Origin: Mesorhizobium loti CJ3sym | GTDB taxonomy: Bacteria; Pseudomonadota; Alphaproteobacteria; Rhizobiales; Rhizobiaceae | Direction of reading: 5' to 3' | NCBI RefSeq assembly: GCF_000472785.1 | Contig: NZ_KI421462.1 | Location: forward strand, 62,200 to 126,199 | DNA length: 64,000 bases | In this document: positions 52,629 to 61,518 of the stretch, piece by piece | How positions within the stretch are numbered: position 1 is the stretch's first letter | Layout of the letters: each line of letters opens with the position of its first letter | Notes under the pieces: model-generated | Told to the model about the DNA's origin: nothing | Database searches by the model: none | Seen by the model: the letters and a program-made list of their open reading frames with translations, nothing else | Position numbers and translations under genes: made by a program

Positions 52629-54659
52629 TCAGAAGCCGGGGACGATATCCTTATCATCGCCCCTTCCCTCGTTGATGCCATAGGCACCTGCGACGGTGGA
52701 GATCCGGTCCATGACGCGCTTGTCCGCCATCGCCTCGCTATCATCGTCTGCGGGTCTGGACAGATCGTCCTGGTCCGGTTCCTGGGTGACGGCGGTATGT
52801 TCTTCGGGTAGGCCAGGATGGCGCTGCTGCTGAACACCTCCCTCGTCCGCAAGCGCGGCGCCAGCGCTTTCATCGTCGGACGCAAGACGACGGTCGACGC
52901 CGCGTACTTGCCCAGTCCAATCGTCCGGCCGCGACATCGGGCAGTCCGCGTAGGGTCCGTCGCGCAACACCGGCGAAGGCAGCACCCGCTCGGTGAAATT
53001 GTGATCCTCATAGTATCGCAGCTTTTTGGCCCGGATGGGGGGCAATCCCGAAACCAGCACCAGTTCGTCCGCGGGCGGCAATTGCATCACCTCGCCCGGT
53101 GTCAGCAGCGGGCGGGCGGTTTCCTGGCGGCTCACCATGACATGCGAGAGCCAAGGTGCCAGCCGGTGGCCCGCATAGTTGCGCATGGATCTGAGTTCCG
53201 TGGCCGTGCCAAGCGCGTCCGAGATTCGCTTGGCCGTGCGCTCATCATTGGAGGAAAAGGCAATTCGCAAATGGCAGTTGTCCAGAATGGCGTTGTTGTC
53301 GCCATACGCTTTGGAGATCTGGTTCAACGATTGCGCGATCAAGTAGGCACGAATTCCGTAACCGGCCATAAACGCGAGCGCGGTCTCAAAGAAGTCGAGG
53401 CGACCGAGCGCCGGAAACTCATCCAGCATCATGAGCAGTTGATGCTTGCGGCTCTTCTTTGGGTCACCCTCGAGGCGCTCCGTCAGCCGCCTGCCGATCT
53501 GGTTCAGGATCAGTCGCACCAAGGGCTTGGTGCGCGAGATGTCCGATGGCGGCACGACCAGATAGAGCGACATCGGCCACTCCGCATCCATCAGATCGGC
53601 AATGCGCCAGTCGCAGTCCGATGTTACCGCCGCCACGGTCGGATCACGGTAGAGGCCGAGAAAAGACATGGCGGTCGAGAGGACGCCTGAACGTTCGTTC
53701 TCCGATTTGTTCAACACCTCTCGTGCCGCCGAGGCCACGACGGGATGGACCTGAGGCTTATTGGCCGCGCCGAGATGGTTGGTCGTCATCATTCGCCGCA
53801 AAGTCGCGGCAAACGAGCGTTGCGGGTCCGACAGAAAGGTGGCGACGCGGGCAAGAGTCTTTTCCTCTTCGGCGTAGAGCACGTGCAAGATAGCGCCGAC
53901 CAGGAGTGAATGACTGGTCTTCTCCCAATGATTCCGCCGCTCCAGCGCGCCTTCCGGATCGACTAGAATGTCGGCGATGTTTTGGACATCGCGAATCTCG
54001 TCCGAACCTTTGCGTACCTCCAGCAGCGGGTTGTAGCGGGCCGATCGCGGATCAGTCGGATTGAACAAAAGGCAATGCGAGAACCTCGACCGCCAGCCGG
54101 AGCTCAGCTGCCAGTTCTCGCCTTTGATGTCGTGAATGACGGCCGAGCCGGACCAGGAGAGAAGGGTTGGGACAACCAGTCCGACGCCCTTGCCGGAACG
54201 TGTCGGCGCAAAGGCCATGACGTGCTCAGGCCCGTCATGACGCAGATACCGGTCCTTCAGTTTGCCGAGGAAGACGCCTGCCGGCTGAAACAGCCCTGCT
54301 TTCTCGATCTCCCGCGTCGCCGCCCATCGAGAGGAGCCATAGGTGGTGACCAAGCCGCGCTGGCGCGCGCGCCAGAGGGAACCAGCGATCGCAGCGGCAC
54401 AGCCCATGAATCCACTGGTGCCCGCAAGCATGCCCGCCTTGTCGAATACCTCGGGCGCATAGGCATCGAATTGGAACCACCATTCCAACAGTTTCCACGG
54501 CTCGTAGATCGGCCAGCCAGCCGCGACAAACCATGGCGCGCCGAGTTGTTCCTGAAAGGCTAGCATATGAGCGCACCATTGCGTGGCAGCCCACACGCCG
54601 AGGAGAACGATGGCGAACACAATGGCGATCTGCCCAATCAGAAGCTTCGTGGGCGTCAC
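52629..54659 (-). CDS. traG: Conjugal transfer coupling protein TraG (VirD4-like)
   Basis: The 676-residue type IV coupling protein has two N-terminal membrane segments (IGQIAIVFAIVLLGVW and near GTSGFMGCAAAIAGSLW), Walker A FAPTRSGKGVGLVVP and Walker B QLLMMLDEFPALG. It links the relaxosome to the channel. GTG at 54659 is chosen for GGAG seven bases upstream and family length; the longer frame is unlikely to be translated. It is first in the minus-strand transfer cluster. Confidence 0.93.
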   Translation of the reverse strand: MTPTKLLIGQIAIVFAIVLLGVWAATQWCAHMLAFQEQLGAPWFVAAGWPIYEPWKLLEWWFQFDAYAPEVFDKAGMLAGTSGFMGCAAAIAGSLWRARQRGLVTTYGSSRWAATREIEKAGLFQPAGVFLGKLKDRYLRHDGPEHVMAFAPTRSGKGVGLVVPTLLSWSGSAVIHDIKGENWQLSSGWRSRFSHCLLFNPTDPRSARYNPLLEVRKGSDEIRDVQNIADILVDPEGALERRNHWEKTSHSLLVGAILHVLYAEEEKTLARVATFLSDPQRSFAATLRRMMTTNHLGAANKPQVHPVVASAAREVLNKSENERSGVLSTAMSFLGLYRDPTVAAVTSDCDWRIADLMDAEWPMSLYLVVPPSDISRTKPLVRLILNQIGRRLTERLEGDPKKSRKHQLLMMLDEFPALGRLDFFETALAFMAGYGIRAYLIAQSLNQISKAYGDNNAILDNCHLRIAFSSNDERTAKRISDALGTATELRSMRNYAGHRLAPWLSHVMVSRQETARPLLTPGEVMQLPPADELVLVSGLPPIRAKKLRYYEDHNFTERVLPSPVLRDGPYADCPMSRPDDWTGQVRGVDRRLASDDESAGAALADEGGVQQQRHPGLPEEHTAVTQEPDQDDLSRPADDDSEAMADKRVMDRISTVAGAYGINEGRGDDKDIVPGF

Positions 54660-55320
54660 TGGCTTGCTCCGCTGTTCTGGAGAGATGGATCGAGCATCGC
54701 CCGGGACGGCCGGAACAGGAATGCGCCCTATGTACGACTTGGTGCGATGAGAGGCTGTTTGGCGCGCCGTTGCTCTCCTTCGAGGTGTATCAATATTCGC
54801 GCATTCCCGAGGACTGCTATGTCGGAGGGGACTCATATCGTTCGTGCCTATCGTGAGCACGTGGTCGGGGAGCTGGCGGTGGCATGCGGGCAAGCCGCTG
54901 AGGAAATTCGTAACATCGAGTCCGGTCTGAGGTACAACAAGCCTATCGAGATCGGATCGCGAGGTAGCCCTGCCCGCCATGGGAATTCCTCAGGCGAGTA
55001 CCGACATATTGGGCGCTGCCTTATAAGTGGAAGGCGCCTTCCCGTTGCCTCTATCGCAGATAAGTTACCTTCCGGCCTTCGCGCTGGGTTTCCCAGCTGG
55101 ACTGCGTTTCAGTCTCAATTCGCTGTGCTTCTCGTGAGCCAGACACCATTTCTCGGACTGTGAATTGACGACATTCATTGTTCGACAAGCCCTCGCCGGC
55201 GATCTGTTGGGCAGAGGCGGCTATCACCCCGGCCGTGGCACATCCGCGCGCTGCAGAACCTCGATGAGCCGCCTGCTCAAACGCCCAGGCGGGTGCAAAG
55301 ATCCACAGACGCGTTCCGCC
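54660..55320. other. Region upstream of traG, no supported gene
   Basis: This 660-base stretch probably contains the promoter of the traG-trb unit. Reading frames on both strands are short or look random in composition. I see no relaxase (traA, traI or rlx type) and no clear oriT. Confidence 0.4.
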
Positions 55321-55710
55321 CTAGTTGCGAAGCATATGACCGGCATTTCGCAACGCGCCTAGGAAGAGGCCGGCATGGTGAGTGACATCGATTTTGGCCT
55401 GCATTGATACCGGCATGTTGGTCCAATTCTCCAACGGTGCAATGAAGCGGGAGAAGGTACCGTCGACGACGCAGTAGCGGCTAATAAGGCCTTGTCTGTC
55501 CAACGTCACCACACCAATCTGCCCACCTCGATATCGGATGGCTGCGAGCCGTTGGACCTCGGCGTCATCATCGATCCGCACATCGAAAAGCAGGTTTCCG
55601 CGGCTCCTCGCGGCTATCTCCGCCGCTTTGTCATTGAAGCTCAAGCAGAGTGAGCGGACGCTTTCCACTGCCATCTGGAAAACCAACAAATCCAGTTCAT
55701 TCACGGCCAT
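55321..55710 (-). CDS. Hypothetical protein, possibly decaying
   Basis: A 129-residue reading frame starts MAVNELDLLVFQMAVESVRS. It has mixed alpha/beta character with LLFDVRIDDDAEVQRLAAIRYRGG and no signal peptide or known motif. I do not recognise it. Neighbouring sequence is full of relics, so it may be real or part of a broken gene. Confidence 0.35.
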   Translation of the reverse strand: MAVNELDLLVFQMAVESVRSLCLSFNDKAAEIAARSRGNLLFDVRIDDDAEVQRLAAIRYRGGQIGVVTLDRQGLISRYCVVDGTFSRFIAPLENWTNMPVSMQAKIDVTHHAGLFLGALRNAGHMLRN

Positions 55711-55769
55711 GTGGGCAGTTGAGCCAATAAATGGATGATTGCAATGTCGCACACGGCTTGTTCACAGGT

Positions 55770-56130
55770 GTCGGCGACTGATCGTTCGTGGCTTTCTGTC
55801 CGCTGCCGGCGATGGAATATTTGAAGGACGGCGGGTCCCGTATTTCCTGTCGCGTTGGCAACCGCGGCGGCCACCTGCCGGGCGGCAGCGGCAGAGATAA
55901 TGTCATAGACAGGTGGAAGCGTGGGCTTTCTGCCCTTCAATAGTTCCCTGACCCTACAGATTTGCACGCGCGGCCGCAGCTTGCCGCCCGCCTCAACGGA
56001 TTCGGCTTCTCTGGCAGCACGTTCCATTGCTGCGGTCGCCTTGTTGAGCGTCACCAGAACGCCAAGCTTCGTGGCTGGCAAGATCGCCAACTCGCTCAAG
56101 CTCACGACCTCTATTCGATGGACGGGCACG
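55770..56130 (-). pseudogene. Possible DNA-methyltransferase C-terminal relic
   Basis: The minus-strand frame reads RIEVVSLSELAILPA, then LVTLNKATAAMERAAREAESVEA and LRPRVQICRVRELLKGRKP. The RPRVQI...ELLKG pattern recalls the tail of some DNA methylases or restriction-associated proteins. No catalytic motif is present and the ends are ragged, so it is at best a fragment. Confidence 0.3.
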
Positions 56131-56442
56131 GCCGTGCATCGCCGCGGCAGGGGACAACATCGTCGTGACCGACCCTCAAGCCCTATATCGTGTCGGCGGG
56201 ATCGTTCACCAGGAACGGCGAGATCGCCGTGGAGGGCAAGCCCTTCCACATCGTGGCCGTCGGCGGGAGCGGCAAGATCCACGATCAAGCAGCTGAGAAA
56301 GATCACGCATATAGCCACGATCCCGCGGTCCAGCCGATCTACATTTGAGGACGACCAGATCAAGCAGCGCGCCCTGTCGAATTTGGGTCCGGGATTGGCA
56401 GTTGGTCTATCCCTTCCTGACCATGGAACGCTCGATCCAGTC

Positions 56443-56688
56443 ATGGCTTATAAGGCGGAGAGCGGCGACCAGAGCGCAGATGAGTACGCGCTACGAGATC
56501 GGCTATCGCACCAATTCGAGCGGATCACGATCGATGGCGACACCGTGGCTTTCTTCGAGGGCGGGAAGCCGCTTGAGGCCTGCTACGCCGGCGACGGCTG
56601 TGAAATCCTGACCTCGAAGAAAGGAAACCGCATGGGCGTCAAATTTCGCTTCGGCGTCGCCTTGGCCTCCTCACACTTGTTTGGCTGA
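56443..56688 (+). pseudogene. Possible ZinT/YodA-like C-terminal fragment
   Basis: The frame ends RITIDGDTVAFFEGGKPLEA, then DGCEILTSKKGNRMGVKFRF, which resembles the lipocalin-like end of ZinT zinc proteins (DG-ILT-KGNRGV-F pattern). No metal-binding N-terminus or signal peptide lies upstream, so it would be a fragment. The match is from memory and weak. Confidence 0.3.
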
Positions 56689-56689
56689 C

Positions 56690-58015
56690 TCAGCGGGCAA
56701 CCCGGTCGAGAAAAGCGTCGAATGCGGCAGCGACAACGCGCATCGCAAAACGATGCTGCCGCCGTACGCGGACAAAACCCTTTTCGATGTCCACAATCCC
56801 GTCCTTGGCAAGCATCGCCAAGCGTTCAGCTGAATCGAGAAAATGGATTGGATCAGATCCGTGGGCGGCACAGATTGCCGGCACATCGGCCTCGAGATCG
56901 CACATTAGTCGCTCGATGATTGCGGCTCGCGCGCGGTCTTCGTCGGTGAGACGGTAGCCCTTTGACGTCGCCAGACGGCCAGCTGCGATGTGCCGGCAGT
57001 AGGAATCCCGTGTAACCTCGTTCTGGACGTAGCCCTCGCCGACACGCCCGATAGCCGACGCGCCGAAACCGATCAGGGTTTTGCAGGTGTCGGCCGAGTA
57101 GCCCAGCGAGTTGCGCCGCAGGCGACCGGTTTTCTGTGCCAGCGCGAGATCGTCGTCCGGCAAGGCGAAATGGTCGAGCCCGATCTCTCGGTAGCCGGCG
57201 GCAATCAGCGTCACGGCAATGGCCGCATCCTGTTCGGCGCGGGCAGCGCTGCCCGGAAGCGATGCCTCCTCGATGAGGCGCTGATTCTTAATAAAGGACG
57301 GAATGTGCGAGTAGCCGAACACCGCAAGCCGGTTGGGGCGCATGGCGACCGCCGCCCTCGTGGTCTCGACGCAAGACTGCACCGTTTGATGCGGGAGACC
57401 AAAGATGAGGTCGAAGTTGATGCTTGTCACTCCATGCCGACGCAGCATTTCGACGGCAGCCGCCGTCTGCGCCTCACTCTGGACCCGGTTGATCGCTTTT
57501 TGAACAATGGGATCGAAGCTCTGCACGCCGAGGCTCGCGCGGTTCACGCCGGCTGCTTGCAAGGCTTCGGCCATATCGGCCGTGAACGTGCGTGGATCGA
57601 TCTCGACGGCGATCGTAGCTGTTTCCGCAAGCGCAAAGTGGCGGCGCAGGAATTCCGTCAGGGCGAGGAACTCAACTGGCCCCATGAGAGTTGGCGTTCC
57701 GCCGCCGAAATGCACATCGCTCACGGGCAGCGCCTGCGGCGCGTGCTCCGAGACCAAACGTATCTCGTCACGCAGCGCCGCCAGATAATTAACGATCGGC
57801 GCATCATGGCGGGTGATGGTGGTGGGGAAGCCGCAATACCAGCACTTTGATCGGCAGAACGGAACGTGCAAGTAGAGTGACGCCGGATCGTTAGCCGGTA
57901 GGTTCCTGAGCCATTCCTCATAAGCGTCGGCGCCGACCGCCCCAGAGAACTCCGCGACAGTCGGATAGATGGTGTACCAAGGCAGGCGGGCTTCGCGATG
58001 TTTTGTGGTCTGCAA
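56690..58015 (-). CDS. HemN-like radical SAM protein, second copy
   Basis: The 441-residue protein aligns with HemN over its whole length (LPWYTIYPTVAEF start; ASLGVQSFDP; GYSADTCKTLIGFGASAIGR). The cluster motif is CRSKCWYCGF: Cys54, Cys58, Cys61 hold the 4Fe-4S cluster, but the fourth HemN Cys is Phe63. YLH before the motif is kept. It may be a symbiotic coproporphyrinogen oxidase or have another role. An FNR-like box lies 57 bases upstream. Another, broken copy of its 3' end is at 61124-61372. Confidence 0.85.
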   Translation of the reverse strand: MQTTKHREARLPWYTIYPTVAEFSGAVGADAYEEWLRNLPANDPASLYLHVPFCRSKCWYCGFPTTITRHDAPIVNYLAALRDEIRLVSEHAPQALPVSDVHFGGGTPTLMGPVEFLALTEFLRRHFALAETATIAVEIDPRTFTADMAEALQAAGVNRASLGVQSFDPIVQKAINRVQSEAQTAAAVEMLRRHGVTSINFDLIFGLPHQTVQSCVETTRAAVAMRPNRLAVFGYSHIPSFIKNQRLIEEASLPGSAARAEQDAAIAVTLIAAGYREIGLDHFALPDDDLALAQKTGRLRRNSLGYSADTCKTLIGFGASAIGRVGEGYVQNEVTRDSYCRHIAAGRLATSKGYRLTDEDRARAAIIERLMCDLEADVPAICAAHGSDPIHFLDSAERLAMLAKDGIVDIEKGFVRVRRQHRFAMRVVAAAFDAFLDRVAR

Positions 58016-58071
58016 CAGTTACCGTCCCATGTTGTTGCCTTCCATCCTTACCACTGCGCTCTCCTGTGTCT

Positions 58072-58085
58072 TTGCGCTATATCAG
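58072..58085. promoter_or_regulatory. Putative anaerobox before the second hemN
   Basis: On the plus strand the site reads TTGC-GCTATA-TCAG, close to TTGA/C-N6-TCAA. It is 57 bases upstream of the start, nearly the same distance as the box before the first hemN. Confidence 0.5.
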
Positions 58086-58911
58086 TCCGGTCCGCTTTGG
58101 GCCTGATTATTTCGCAGCGATAGCCCCATTCAGCCTTGGCTGGACAGCGATGGTATGAGCACGCGCTGGTCAGCGACAAGCGCCATGGGTTTCCCGTCGA
58201 GACTTTCCCGCACACCGTTTGGTGCTACTATCCTATCCTATCCCCTCCCTTCAGCGTCCGATGGAACGCAGCATGCCCCGTCCGACCAGTCGATTCGGCG
58301 TTGGGACCAGACTTTTGCTCGCCGGCTGGTGCGTAAGACGGCGTCACGTAGCGATACCTGGCATCTCGATGAGTTCGTCGTATTAATTGCCGGCACGAGG
58401 CTTTGGCCGTGGCGCACCGTCTGTCAGAGCGGGAATTGTGCTCGAGGAGACCGTCCAGCTCCGCCCCTGCCAAGGCTGCAAGCCTGATGAACCAATTTAG
58501 AAAGTAGCGCTACGCCAGGCGCATGATCACCGACAAATCGCGCTCCTGTGGCCCGGCAAAGCGCCGGGGTGAAGCGCAACTCAAGCATCGCTCGCAACTG
58601 ACAATCGAGCGAATTCGCATGTGCTTCCGTAAAAACAAAAATGGCCCATGCACGGCTTCCGATTCAGAGAGGGCCTTACAACGGCTCGTCTCGACCTTCC
58701 CGCCTTTCGGAACCACTTTGTCCGGACTAGCTGGAAAGCTGGTGCACCTCGCCACCGCCGAGGTGTGGCCCTTCGCCCTAACGAGGACGCTTACGCCTAG
58801 GCATGTCGGCATCAGTGGGGCATCTCGGCTGACGTACCGAGCGGTGCACTCGCATGATGTCAACAATGTCGAGGCTCAAAACAAACAAAAGCTATCGCCA
58901 TTGAACGATAC
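58086..58911. other. Intergenic region, no supported gene
   Basis: About 825 bases between the second hemN and the nif-type promoter show only short frames of random-looking composition. I see no RNA gene, IS end or known motif. Confidence 0.4.
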
Positions 58912-58927
58912 TGTCACGAAGCGAACA
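58912..58927. promoter_or_regulatory. NifA upstream activator sequence
   Basis: TGT-CACGAAGCGA-ACA matches the TGT-N10-ACA consensus exactly. It lies about 120 bases before the -24 element at 59048, the usual distance for a NifA-bound enhancer. Confidence 0.65.
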
Positions 58928-59047
58928 GACGAACCATGTCCGAAACATTTGCTTTTCGTGCTCAGCTTGACCCTCAGAGCAAAAAAGGAAACGCAAACCA
59001 AGGTCCGACGGCAAACTTGAGTGTCAATCGTAGCTTGGTCGTGAGGT

Positions 59048-59062
59048 TGGCACGTCATTTGC
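59048..59062 (+). promoter_or_regulatory. Sigma54 (-24/-12) promoter
   Basis: TGGCACG-TCAT-TTGC matches the sigma54 consensus TGGCACG-N4-TTGC exactly, with GG and GC spaced as required. Transcription should begin near 59074. The first downstream reading frame is 17 codons long and the next gene is the porin. Confidence 0.8.
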
Positions 59063-59116
59063 GGGGTGATTTTCGAAGCCGTTGTGACGGTACGCCCGCA
59101 GCTATCGGAGATCATC

Positions 59117-59170
59117 ATGGCGATCGACTCGGAAGTGTTTGATTCCTCCCCGGGCATTTCAAGCAAGTAA
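59117..59170 (+). CDS. 17-codon reading frame behind the sigma54 promoter
   Basis: ATG at 59117 has CGGAG six to seven bases upstream and runs to TAA, giving MAIDSEVFDSSPGISSK. It could be a leader peptide or the truncated start of a former nif gene. I do not recognise it; translation is plausible from the ribosome site only. Confidence 0.35.
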   Translation: MAIDSEVFDSSPGISSK

Positions 59171-59362
59171 TATTAGAACAACCAACTTATTGTGTTGAAG
59201 TATGATTCAGCTTCATCGCCCCTGTTGTTGGATAATTATTATGATCCGTGTGTCACACTGCGATAGGCGCAGCGCGATGTGCATCGTTTTCGATTGTGGG
59301 GACAGGAAGGGCTGGCTCGTTCGTTGACGTCCCCTTCTTCAATATTTGAACGGAGATCAAGA

Positions 59363-60526
59363 ATGAACATCAGGAGCCTCCTGCTCGGCTCAGCTGCGGC
59401 CCTGATCGCCGTTTCCTGTGCCCGAGCCGCCGACGCCATCGTCCTGGCCGAGCCTGAGCCCGTTGAATACGTCAAGATCTGCGACGTTTACGGCGCTGGT
59501 TACTACTACATCCCCGGCACCGAGACCTGCCTGCGCATCGGCGGCTATGTCCGTTACGACATCGGCCTCGGCGATGTCGTATCGTATGACAAAGCTAGAA
59601 CCACGGATGTGAAGACTGGCGAGGCCCAGGGCATATGGCAAAACCACACGCGCTTCACATTCAAAACTTGGACCGGGCAAGAGTCCGAACTCGGTACATT
59701 GCAGACCTACATCGAGACCCGCATGAACTACGGCAAGCACACCGCCTATTCCGGTTCGGACAGTCCTCGATACTATGCCTTCAGCCAAGGCATCACGTTG
59801 ACTTTCGCCTGGGTTCAGCTTGGTGGCCTCCGAGTTGGCAAGGACTGGTCCGCCTTCGACATGTTTATTGGCTACGCGGGCGACGTGCTCAATCAGATGC
59901 TTATCCCGTACGGCGCCTTCGATACTAATGTGGTTCAGTACTACTTTGACGCCGGTAACGGCTTTACGGCTGTGGTTTCACTCGAAGAAGGCTCGGGCCT
60001 GGTCGGCACCATCGACAGCTACGTTCCGCACCTAGTCGGCGGAGTGAAATACACACAACACTGGGGCGCGATCACCGGCGTTGTCGCTTATGATAGCAAC
60101 TACGAATCGGTCGCCGGCAAGGTCCGCATCGACGTCGATGTTACCGACCAACTCTCGCTATTCGGAATGTTCGGCTATGGCTCCAGCGGCAAGCTCAACG
60201 ATGACGTCACTAACGCAATCGACGCTCATGGTCGCGGTTTCTACAAAAGTTGGGGCGGTAACTGGGGTTTCTGGGCCGGCGCCACTTACAAGCTCAATGA
60301 GACAACTTCGTTGAATCTTCAGCTCTCGGGTGATCAGCTCAGGAACTATGGTGTCGCTGCAAACGTTGCCTATGCGTTTCTTGCAGATTTCACAATTACA
60401 GCCGAACTCGACTATGACCGCTACGGCGACTTCGCCGTCGGCAAGGTCGACCCTTCCATTAGCTGGGCTAATGCCAACAAAAAGAGCAGTGTCGGCGGCA
60501 TCCTCCGTTTCGAACGTTCATTCTAA
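59363..60526 (+). CDS. Outer-membrane porin, alphaproteobacterial Omp2b type
   Basis: The 387-residue porin has a signal peptide (MNIRSLLLGSAAALIAVS, cleaved near ARA-AD), then AEPEPVEYVKICDVYGAGYYYIPGTE read in parts, and CLRIGGYVRYDIG, the hallmark of rhizobial and Brucella porins. Amphipathic beta strands follow and the chain ends in GILRFERSF with the terminal Phe that directs outer-membrane assembly. GGAG lies upstream of ATG 59363. It lies about 290 bases downstream of the NifA/sigma54 promoter, which may add symbiotic control to a promoter of its own. Confidence 0.92.
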   Translation: MNIRSLLLGSAAALIAVSCARAADAIVLAEPEPVEYVKICDVYGAGYYYIPGTETCLRIGGYVRYDIGLGDVVSYDKARTTDVKTGEAQGIWQNHTRFTFKTWTGQESELGTLQTYIETRMNYGKHTAYSGSDSPRYYAFSQGITLTFAWVQLGGLRVGKDWSAFDMFIGYAGDVLNQMLIPYGAFDTNVVQYYFDAGNGFTAVVSLEEGSGLVGTIDSYVPHLVGGVKYTQHWGAITGVVAYDSNYESVAGKVRIDVDVTDQLSLFGMFGYGSSGKLNDDVTNAIDAHGRGFYKSWGGNWGFWAGATYKLNETTSLNLQLSGDQLRNYGVAANVAYAFLADFTITAELDYDRYGDFAVGKVDPSISWANANKKSSVGGILRFERSF

Positions 60527-60922
60527 CGGGAGGAAGAGCTTCATCTCGGTGGCCTCAGGCGGCGAATGACGATTATGCGGGGGACCTGCCACGCCTGCGG
60601 CAGATAAGCCCTGACACGTTTGCAATCGGATACAGCTGCGATTAGGGCGCGGCCGATGCCCCGCTTGCCGGGATGTGACAGCTGGTAAAGCGTTGCGGCA
60701 GGTTTGCTGGCGGTCCCGGCGCTTGCGCTGACGCGTGCGGCGCAGTCCGGCGACACGGTGGAGGCCGCCGGCAGATGGGTGGGCGCGTGATCGCCGAAGC
60801 AATCGCCGAACTCGCCCAGTATCCCAGCTTCGATAACGACTGAATCGGCGTTGACTCAATGCAACCTTGGCTTCCGGAGACCGCGCTGACCGCCGCCGGC
60901 CTGACCGCGCTCGCCGCGCAGG
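60527..60922. other. Region after the porin, no supported gene
   Basis: No intact gene or recognised relic was found here. A minus-strand frame at 60541-60756 is open but has no known motif. The stretch precedes two relics and is probably decayed. Confidence 0.4.
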
Positions 60923-61123
60923 ATGCCTTCGGACAAGCAAATCACCTGCGTCAAGGCGCCCTTTAAGTCGCTGATCGACCATGTCTTTATCTCGCCCAAT
61001 CTCGTGCCGGGCGGCCACGATTTCATGATCCTCGCGCTCGACCGAACCATCGAGCGGTTCCTGGAAGTGTCCGATCATCGCCCGGTCCTCTTCCGACTGG
61101 CCGGGCCTATCGGTGAGCGTTAG
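60923..61123 (+). pseudogene. Endonuclease/exonuclease/phosphatase C-terminal fragment
   Basis: The frame contains LIDHVFISPNLVPGG and ERFLEVSDHRPVLFRL; the SDHRPV motif with its catalytic His is typical of the end of this metal-dependent hydrolase superfamily. The N-terminal and middle parts are missing, and upstream frames are broken, so it is a relic. Confidence 0.55.
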
Positions 61124-61372
61124 ATCCAGAACGAGGTTACACGGGATTCCTACAGCCCGCACATCGCAGCTGGCCGCCTGGCAAAGTCAAAGGGCAACCG
61201 TCTCACCGACGAAGACCGCGGCGAGCCGCAATCATCGAGCGAGGACGAAATAGGGACAGCGAAGGGTTTTATCCGCATGCGGCAGGAGGATCGCTTTGTG
61301 GTTAGCGCTATTGCTGCGTATTCGATGCTTTTCTCGACCGGGTTTGCCAGTAGGCACAGCCAAGCAGCGTGA
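61124..61372 (+). pseudogene. Third hemN, 3' relic
   Basis: The frame encodes IQNEVTRDSYSPHIAAGRLA, SKGNRLTDEDR and KGFIRMRQEDRFVVSAIAAY, matching the C-terminal part of the second hemN (residues about 330-430). About 50 residues between these blocks are missing, so it is a partial duplicate with an internal deletion. It is in the opposite orientation to the second hemN. Confidence 0.75.
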
Positions 61373-61518
61373 GGGGAGGCCAAAGGGATAACCAATCGTC
61401 GCTAAACGGCATGCTCCAGCAAATAACGGCAAGGCGGTAGCGGCGCGCTTGAGCCCCGGTTGAAGTGCTTGGAGTTTTTTCCGAATGGGCGAGCGTTGCG
61501 ACTAATGAAGGCGTCACA

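Noticed and set aside
58860..58885. TGT-N11-ACA just upstream of the NifA site as a second enhancer
   Set aside because: Spacing is one base too long; the exact N10 site at 58912-58927 is sufficient.
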